Shown piece after piece: positions 56,943 to 64,000 of a stretch of DNA of 64,000 bases (the stretch's first letter is position 1; every line of letters begins with the position of its first letter). This stretch comes from Gigantopelta aegis (lineage: Eukaryota > Mollusca > Gastropoda > Neomphalida > Peltospiridae). Where the stretch lies: assembly GCF_016097555.1 (NCBI RefSeq), contig NC_054712.1, positions 53,302,876 to 53,366,875 on the forward strand, given 5' to 3'. A program made the translations under genes and the position numbers. Under the pieces are notes generated by a model. The model worked only from the letters and a program-made list of their open reading frames with translations, did no database searches and was not told the origin of the DNA.

Positions 56943-58923
56943 TTACATACAAGATGGGACATTCAAAATGTTATTAAATTCGCATCTCAATTCAGGGTAT
57001 GATTGGTACGTTGATGGCAGTTCAAGACAAGGTCCACACGTGTTAGTAACAGGACGTTTTGCTAAACCATCCAGTGTCGAGAAACTATCTTTTCAATGCA
57101 TATTACATCTGTTCCCGTAAGAAACCGCAGACGTTTTCGCAAAGCAGTGAGTTCTTGTTGGGACTTAATATACTGTTGAAAGAACTTCAAGCTTTCATTT
57201 TCAGCTTGTGTTGCTGGGTTTGCCCGAATCACCTTCAACACTTTTGGAACAGTCGGTGTTTTTTGTTCATACATTGTTTCCATGGCTCGCATATTTGGGA
57301 TTTGTTCCACAAGCTTAACTCTTGATACTTCTGCTATTTTGTCCAAGGCATATTTTGGTTTTTGAATCAATTCTTTATGAACGATCTGGAGGAAAGTGCC
57401 TTGCATCATATTTTGACTTGGGACATGCTTACATCCTAATCTATCCAATACGCCAATTAGCTCCTCGGTGTCATCATTTGAAAGAGACCCATCAATGGCT
57501 GATGTGACCAAATCTCGGTCTGGTTTGTTAAGGTATAGCAAAAATGATTCAATCAGTGTTCCTGGTGAAATCGTGTGCTCGCCAATTACAACTGCATTTG
57601 TAAATGATGGCGCTAGTTGAAGCGGGAAAATATTATGATCGAAGAACCCCTTGAGTAGAATTCTTCCTACTGCTCGCCATTCATCAACCTGCCAGTGTGC
57701 ATTTAATGCTGGTACTCTAGCATCATCTCCTTCGACACTTTGTGAGAAACATTCCACCCAGAAAAAGGAATATGCATCTCTAGAAACACCTGATTGGTCA
57801 GCATCTTCTTCGTTCACAAACGTAAATTGTATTTGTGTCTCTATAACGGCAGGGTTTTTAAAATGAGAAAAGATATCCTCCTTGATTTTCACACTGTGTA
57901 CACGTAAAGATATTGGTGATTCCACATCAGCAGGAGGCGGGGTTGGTCCTCTTGGTGAAGGTGTCTGTGGTGATCCAATGCCTGAAAACATTTCAGCATC
58001 ATCCACCAAGGTAGGATCCTCTGAAGCAATCAAGTTTTGGGGGCTTGAGGTAGTTTGCTCTGCCGGTAGTACAATTATTTGCGAAGGTTCAAAGTCTAAA
58101 ATACTGTAACAACTGCCAGCGGTGTTTGCGTTTTCCAGTGTTAGCACTGCTAATGACAATTCATTACTTGATTCTATTTGCCACAATGTGGGATTTTGGT
58201 CATATGCTACCTTTTTAGATGAGGACTCATCTAAATTACTTGTTACGACGTCCATATCTGCAAAAGATCTCCCTTGTATTCCTGAATCTGATTATTACGA
58301 CGTCCATATCTGCAAAAGACCTCCCTTGTATTCCTGAATCTGATTCTGTTTCAGGCGTTTTAAGTATTGAGGAATGATCATCATTGGAACTCGTTCCTTC
58401 TTGAAAAGAATGTTTTGGAGTAGAATCTCAAAATACCTATTTTGATAGTCTCATACAATGTCGAAATAATAACATCATCAGGAAATTCTGTTTGCGCAGT
58501 CAAGTAAATCGACATTCAATGAAGCAATTGGTAGACCTTTCTTTGATTTCCCTTGGGAGAAGAATAAATCTTTTGCCATGACCAAAATATCTTCTTTTTT
58601 CCGATTCTTGAGATTTCCACTTTTTGGCTACTCCCTCCATTCACGCTCCGAACTTGCTTGCCATTATGTATCCATCCTAATTCAAGTTTCCAAGTAAGTT
58701 TCTTTGCATTTGTATTTCCTCTTAAATTTTCACTTTTTGTTCGTTTTCCATTATTAAAATCAATTGATCTACTGTCTCCATGACCAAAGTTCATTCCCTT
58801 CCTTAAACGATCGAACAAAACATCTTTCTTTGATAGTGACTGTGTTTGGCAGAATTCTCTTAGATGAATTCGGTCACCAAATGCGGGTACGTACTCTTCC
58901 AACTCAGTGTCATTCATCAGCAT
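56943..58923 (-). pseudogene. HECT-domain (G2E3-like) E3 ligase-type gene, frame-broken
   Basis: Begins MLMNDTELEEYVPAFGDRIH and LREFCQ (SAM-like end), then a Lys-rich linker with WKLELGWIHNGKQVRSVNGG. After a disrupted stretch (58255-58516) a 397-codon frame holds the HECT N-lobe: FTFVNEEDADQSGVSRDAYS, RVPALNAHWQVDEWRAVGRI, LIESFLLYLNKPDRDLVTSA, KYALDKIAEVSRVKLVEQIP, FLTGTDVICIEKI. A one-base shift near 57085 separates it from a C-lobe remnant (to 56943) reading LAKRPVTNTCGPCLELPSTY, which keeps the catalytic-type Cys after NT. A 52-bp tandem duplication at 58243-58346 adds another frame break. Similar multicopy HECT genes occur in molluscs and fish. The upstream SAM exon was not found. Confidence 0.75.
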
Positions 58924-59280
58924 AATAGCATTGATGTCAATATGAAAAAGAATTGCACAAAGTTATTAAAATAAATATTGCAAATAATGGTGACATGCAT
59001 GTAAACACAAAACGTATTCTTTGCATTCAATACCACAGTTTGAAAGGTCAGGTCAGGTAAATGTTTTGCGTGCGTATATACCACTGAAGCTTCACGCACG
59101 CCTGTCACGGGCTTAATCTCCGACTTTCGCCAGTAACAAAGTCCGGGCCAGGAGGGACTTTGAAAGGGTGTTGGTAAATCCCGAATCAGAACAGAACAGA
59201 ATAACAGGAGGATATTTTCCAATTTTTAAATAAACAATGCTTTTTGAATAGGTACGTAATGATAGATATATATAACTGAC
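58924..59280. other. Upstream side of the HECT-like gene
   Basis: 59090-59180 carries cacgcctgtcacgggcttaa and ccgggccaggagggac, a dispersed repeat also seen at 60720-60800. No upstream SAM exon was found. Confidence 0.4.
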
Positions 59281-59298
59281 TAGTTACCAGTTTTCACC

Positions 59299-59681
59299 GG
59301 CCTCGGCGGCGTCGTGGTTAGGCCATCGGTCTACAGGCTGGTAGGTACTGGGTTCGGATCCAGGTCGAGGCATGGGATTTTTAATCCAGATACAGACTCC
59401 AAATCCTGAGTGAATGCTCCGCAAGTCTCAATGGGTAGGTGTAAACCACTTGCACCGACCACTGATCTATAACTGGTTAAAAAAAGGCCATGGTTTGTGC
59501 TATCCTGCCTGTGGGAAGCGCAAATAAAAGATCCCTTGCTGCTAATCGGAAAGAGTAGCCCATGTAGTGACGACAGCGGGTTTCCTCTCAAAATCTGTGT
59601 GGTCCTTAACCATATGTCTGACGCCATATAACCGTAAGTAAAATGTGTTGAGTGCGTCGTTAAATAAAACATTTCTTTCTT
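59299..59681 (+). repeat. SINE, head B with tail 1, full length and young
   Basis: Complete from ccggcctcggcggcgtcgtg through catgtagtgacgacagcggg to cgtcgttaaataaaacattt. Flanked by tagttaccagttttca on both sides (59282-59297 and about 59683-59698), a perfect 16-bp target duplication. It is the cleanest SINE copy in the window. Confidence 0.95.
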
Positions 59682-59971
59682 AGTTACCAGTTTTCAGTAA
59701 TAACAAATTTCCTCCTTTTGGTAAAGCGGAAATATGGAATTAGCGAAAGTATATACATATTCAATTATGTAATCACTTATACCATAACGTACCTGTTTGA
59801 AACATTGTTGATTGATTCCCCAATAGGTTAAAAGTTATTGTTATTTTTAATTAATTTCTATTAAAATTGAATGTGGATATTATTGAAGTACAATCAAGTG
59901 TCGTTCGCGGGCATTCGGGTCCTGGTTGGAGTTTTGTGGGTTTTAGTTAGGTGGGGGTTTTTGTAAACACC

Positions 59972-60621
59972 AAGGAATGGAACGAGTCCATGGACGACTT
60001 ACGGCGGCTATTGTGTATTGTGTTGTATATACAAGTCTTATATAAACTGAGAGGCATAAATAACGTAATGGATATTTCGCTGAATATTTTTTTACATAAA
60101 TATTATGTAATATATTTTAGAAATGATGGCAAATTATGTATTCGTAACACCCAACTGTAATTCAAAGAGGATATTTGCTCAAAGAGAATAAACGAATAAT
60201 AAAATGTGTTTGAGGCAAAAAACACAATATGGTTTACTGGTATATTGCAGTAACGCAGCATTGCATATGGAAATCATTTTGCACGTGCGTTGCCTACACT
60301 CGTCTCGCAATAAAAGCAACAGTTCTTTTCTTTTTCCTGTATATTTTAAAATATGCCTTGAAAAAAAAATACTGAGAGGAATCAAGCTAATGAAATGATG
60401 AACGCCGAACTTACTAACGCGATCATTGCACGCCATTTCAAATTCTATTATTCGATGATAACTGGACTAAGAACACGATTTCTTGCAATAGCGAGAGTTA
60501 ATATGTAACATCTAAATTTGAAATTACCATATATATTCTGTACTTAGTAAATGCGTTATTTATGCCTCTCAGTATATACACAAAACACACAATAGCCGCA
60601 GTACGTCGTTCCATTCCACGG
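59972..60621. repeat. Foldback element, about 640 bp
   Basis: Arms of roughly 85 bp: ggaatggaacgagtccatgg, ggcggctattgtgtattgtg and gaggcataaataacgtaatg at the left; tgcgttatttatgcctctca, cacacaatagccgcagtacg and tcgttccattcc at the right. The centre is AT-rich and noncoding. No clear target duplication. Confidence 0.75.
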
Positions 60622-60639
60622 CGGTTATAACGAGAGGGA

Positions 60640-61650
60640 AAAAGTGAAGCAGGGACGACCACGGTAACTGGGATGGGATGGGATGGGAACTCTATTTACG
60701 TGCCCATATCCACAGTGGTTCAGGCACGCCCACCTCGGATTTAGCCTCTGACTTCGCCAGTGACCAATTCCGGGGCAGGAGGACGGTAACTGGCCTGAAA
60801 CAGGTCAAGGTCAAGGTCAAAGGGTTTTACGTGCACGTTCAGAGCAAGCTGTTGTAGCGCACGCCTGTCGTGGGCACAGTTGCCGGCCTTGGCCGGCCTC
60901 TCTGTCCAAGACAGGAAAGGTGGGGGGGGGGGGGGAGGAGAAGGGACCGTCTGCACTGGCAGGTGCAAGGGAGCACCAGCAGTCCGATTGAATCGGTAGC
61001 AGGCGGATGGGTTTTGGGTGCTATGGAATTTTGAGTGGAGCGATTTATCAAAAGAGAAAAGGTGCGCAGTTTTGTTGAGTGATTAGGCGCAATTTTGAAC
61101 GGTCGGTCGAATGGTAAAATGAGCTAGTATAGATTTTGGAATTCGAGTGTAACTCGTTAGTGGTTCGAGAGTAGCTCGTTATTTCTAGACCTTCATGATG
61201 CTGGTTGTCTCCCTAGGCTGTCCATGGGGTCCTTAGAAGGACCTGACCTACTCAGGTCGTGGCATGACAGCCCAGAGGAGACTCGTGCAATTGTGTAGAC
61301 ACTGGTAGGCAAGGCAGTTGTTCCGGGGTGGTAGAAGCGCAGGTGTTGATTTGGTCTTCAGTTTGCTCCTCAGTGACACCAAGTACATTCCAGCAGCGAG
61401 TATTTTGGTTTATTGGGGTGGGGGCGGCCGGTATTCTTTTGTTCGGCCTACCCCGGGTGTTTGCAATTGTGTACTCGGAACCGGTTTCTTTTGTCCGGTT
61501 CCTTATTTGAGCACGTGCTGGCCATTTTAGTGTTGGGCGGATGCATTGTTATCATTAGTCAATGCATCCTGTGTGCTGTTTGCGGTGAGCATGCTGTCTG
61601 TGTGTAGTCCTAGTTTGGTGTTTAGGTTGTACCTATTGTCTTACGCCTGA
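60640..61650. other. GC-richer repeat block, no gene named
   Basis: (GGGAT)n-like start (60668-60690). Then 60720-60910 contains the dispersed repeat with cagagcaagctgttgtagcg and cacgcctgtcgtgggcacag, matching 29140-29205. 61180-61600 is a GC-rich unknown (ctaggctgtccatggggtcc; ctaccccgggtgtttgcaat). Two overlapping plus-strand open stretches here show no recognisable similarity. Confidence 0.4.
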
Positions 61651-62155
61651 AACAGGTGCAGTCTCATCTTTTTATAGGATAATAGGGCGTGAGGTGATAC
61701 AATAGAACTACCTCATCCGTCACTCAAAACTTGTTTCGTTAGACCACGTGTTTCACGACCTTTGAGTCAATGCCCTCGATCATTACAACCGCCACCCAAA
61801 GGCTGCAAAAACCGTGGTCTAACTAAAATAATCGCTCATAAGGAATGAGGTACATGTAACTACTACGTAAACTTTCAGTGATTATTTGGCTGTGAACTTG
61901 GACCTATCCCTTTAAGCTATGAAAGCGGCGAATGGCAGATACCCATACCAATGTTTATAACAGGTCTACATGTCCTTTAACAATTTAATTAGTATTTATA
62001 CATATCGTTGCCATTTCTTTAAATATAAATTATTCATTTTGCTCTCTTTTTTAAAACTATAACGTCCATAAATGCTAATATTTTATAGTCATAATACAAT
62101 AACTACAAAATATCATACATACCATTTATTGGCGGTAGATATATAATAAAAGAGT
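61650..62155. other. No gene seen
   Basis: Contains gaactacctcatccgtcact and ctcataaggaatgaggtaca, weakly inverted, perhaps another MITE. AT-rich afterwards. Confidence 0.35.
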
Positions 62156-62267
62156 AATTGAGCCATTTACAAATTTATCTATCAGACACACCCCCCCCCC
62201 CCCCCCAACGTTTTATTGACATCATTTGTTTCCACTTTGAATCAACAACCAAACGAACTTCACTCAT

Positions 62268-62444
62268 AGTCCTGCACATGGGCGTATGGGGACTCTTTGA
62301 TTTAGGGGGGCTGGAGGGGTTGATTTGCCCGAAATTTTACCCAGATAAAAACTGCCCGAAGTTTTCCCACTGTTTTGCCCGAATTTGGGGGGGGGGGGAA
62401 TCCCCCCCCCCCCCCCCCCCCCCCGGGTTGTACGCCCATGGTCC
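62268..62444. repeat. G/C-tract element, atgggcgta/tacgcccat termini
   Basis: catgggcgtatggggac at the left and ttgtacgcccatgg at the right are inverted; G-run at 62386-62398 and C-run at 62402-62424 sit next to the right end. Internal ttgcccgaaattttaccc/actgcccgaagttttccc repeats three times. The flanks share gtcctgca (62265 and about 62441). Confidence 0.65.
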
Positions 62445-62445
62445 T

Positions 62446-63205
62446 GCAGCACAGGCTGAAAAAGAGCCTTATTTATTTTAGCAACCGGATCTGGAAGGAT
62501 AACATTTGTCACTATGGCTAAACATGATCTGTGGGTTGTGCAGTTCATGAAAATATAAGCTGACATTTTCTAAAGTTGTGCGAACAAGATGGCGGCCATT
62601 TAAAAATGGCAGCCAGTATATTATTAGAATTTTATATATCCTTAAATATAACCCTTTAGGAAGAGGATTTTAGTGTCAAATCTTTGGTTTTGAAGGTGAG
62701 CAAGTTACTCAATATTTGTTTTGATATTATCAGGTATAAAGGATAACAAATAATCAAAATGTCCGACTAAAATGGCCACTTTTTGCATTAAAAGCTATAA
62801 TAAATTATGTATTAGTCAAAAGAGAAAGACAGCTTTGGTGTTGTAACTTAGGTTTTGATAATATATAAGTATGAAATTAATATTAGGTTCGTCTCAAAAA
62901 ATTAAAAGAGAAATATTGCGCTGTACGAAGAACGTTCGGTTGAGGATACGGTACTAGAGTCTAGTTAAAACCGGTTTGATATTGACAACGTATTATCGAC
63001 AGGCATATCTTCCTATTTCAGAATTGATATTTTATAAAGTGTTAGTAGAACTTTAAAAGTTTAGTTTGTATACTAGTATCACATTAATCATATATATATT
63101 TTAAAAATAAAATATACTAAAGTAGACAATGGACGTTTTCACTTCTTAATTTTACGTGTTAAAGTCGACAAATTCAAATAAATATTATTTCGTTTGGAAA
63201 GGGTA
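62446..63205. other. No gene seen
   Basis: Contains caagatggcggccatttaaa, an inverted YY1-like ATGGC motif pair, in otherwise AT-rich sequence. No open frame of note. Confidence 0.35.
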
Positions 63206-63209
63206 AAGT

Positions 63210-63685
63210 TGGGGAGTGTTTAACGACATCAAAGATAAAGCATATTGATTCAATAATCATCCGACCCCATACAACCGTAAATAAAATGTGTTGAGTGCGT
63301 CGTTAAATAAAACATATCCTATCCTTCCTTCCATCTGCTGTTGGATGTCTAACATTTGGTAACTTTTAAATATAACCTAAGAGAGGAATCGGGTGCATGT
63401 GCAGGGGGAGGGTATTGGAGGTCGAAACCCTTAGTTGCCCAAGCTTAAAAAAAATTGAAATGTATTTCTTGGGGGAGCATGCCCCCATATAAATTTTGCT
63501 TAACACAATCTATAACCCTAACCCCGCTGAAATCCCTGCACACGCGCCTTGGTACCCCGCTACATTTTTTTTAGCAAGGGATCGTTTATATTTAACATCC
63601 CACAGAGAGGATATCACATACCATGGTCTTTTTGTATACCCGCCGATGGGGATCAATCCTAGACTGACCGCGCATTTCCAAAAAA
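63210..63685 (-). repeat. Old SINE (head A, tail 2) carrying two insertions
   Basis: Tail 2 pieces (gtttaacgacatcaaagata; tgttggatgtctaacatttg), body (agcaagggatcgtttatatt) and head side (ccgatggggatcaatcctag) lie in order. They are broken by a tail 1 fragment (63268-63318, ccgtaaataaaatgtgttga) and by a G/C-tract short element (63398-63552, gtgcagggggagggtattgg to ccctgcacacgcgcc). Confidence 0.65.
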
Positions 63686-64000
63686 CACCTTTTTAGGTCT
63701 AAGTAATGAATAAAAATAACATATAGTCTTGAAAAATGTTACGTAAATCGAACACAGTACCCTCTTCCTCTACCCCTAGAGCGTTACGTAATTAGTAACA
63801 CCCCCTTACATGTAACGCGTATGCCAACAGCTGGCCACTGTCAAAATTTCAAGGCAAATCCCCCACTCACCGACCCCTGGAAAGGCGTTGTACCATACCT
63901 CTATGGATATAAATATGTTTTGGAGATATGAGACGATCCCTCAATCAAGATAGTTAAATATTATGTTAAAAAATTGCGAAATCTCACGTGATCTCTTGTT

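Noticed and set aside
59299-59400. Functional tRNA genes at A/B-box sequences
   Set aside because: All A/B-box pairs found lie in SINE heads with SINE bodies and tails; no cloverleaf with a proper acceptor stem was seen.
60741-61607. Several overlapping open frames
   Set aside because: They arise from a GC-richer dispersed repeat block; no motif or codon pattern supports coding.

Overview
This is eukaryotic, AT-rich, intron-bearing DNA that is crowded with repeats. Several things point to a mollusc, most likely a gastropod or bivalve: tRNA-derived SINEs with modular heads and tails, an L1-like and a second LINE, a Tc1-like transposon, many hairpin MITEs, and multicopy gene types (SWIM-YqaJ, integrase-core, HECT-like) that I associate with molluscan and cnidarian genomes. 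The species cannot be named from the sequence. There are no operons, ribosome binding sites, CRISPR arrays or stand-alone tRNA genes.

Three conserved host genes can be rebuilt from short exons, all on the minus strand. (1) Positions 991-2258 hold two exons of a TCAIM homologue (mitochondrial, DUF4460-type N-terminus); the rest lies off the left edge and the first exon is unresolved. (2) Positions 12330-16413 hold five exons of a C18orf21/UPF0711 homologue. (3) Positions 27499-40726 hold a complete six-exon CYBA gene, coding p22phox, the membrane subunit of NADPH oxidases. Its 168 residues follow human p22phox without a gap as far as Trp131, and every splice phase agrees. None of its exons is a conspicuous open frame, so it is easily missed.

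Layout. 1-2.3 kb: TCAIM exons. 2.3-12 kb: SINEs, a Tc1-like element split by an L1-like fragment with a target-site duplication, hairpin MITEs and a GA/GT microsatellite. 12.3-16.4 kb: C18orf21. 16.7-25 kb: SINEs, several with target duplications, a 58-bp minisatellite grown from a SINE head, and a 34-bp minisatellite. 25-27.1 kb: dispersed repeats. 27.1-40.7 kb: CYBA, with a minisatellite in its 3' UTR, a 2.4-kb array of 86-bp units in its last intron, and nested foldback elements and MITEs in its first intron. 41.6-45.1 kb: a 5'-truncated LINE. 45.6-46.7 kb: a CGTACGTACG minisatellite beside a fossil integrase-like gene. 47-52.5 kb: MITEs, a foldback element with a 9-bp target duplication, and otherwise featureless DNA. 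52.6-54.3 kb: a broken SWIM-YqaJ-PHD gene. 55 kb: a THAP fragment. 56-59 kb: a nested SINE pair and a frame-broken HECT-like gene. 59-64 kb: a young SINE, a foldback element, and G/C-tract repeats.

The clearest biological result is CYBA. The most unusual structural result is that two separate minisatellites (58 bp and 86 bp) abut and incorporate the 5' tRNA-like ends of SINEs, suggesting that SINE heads seed satellite growth here.
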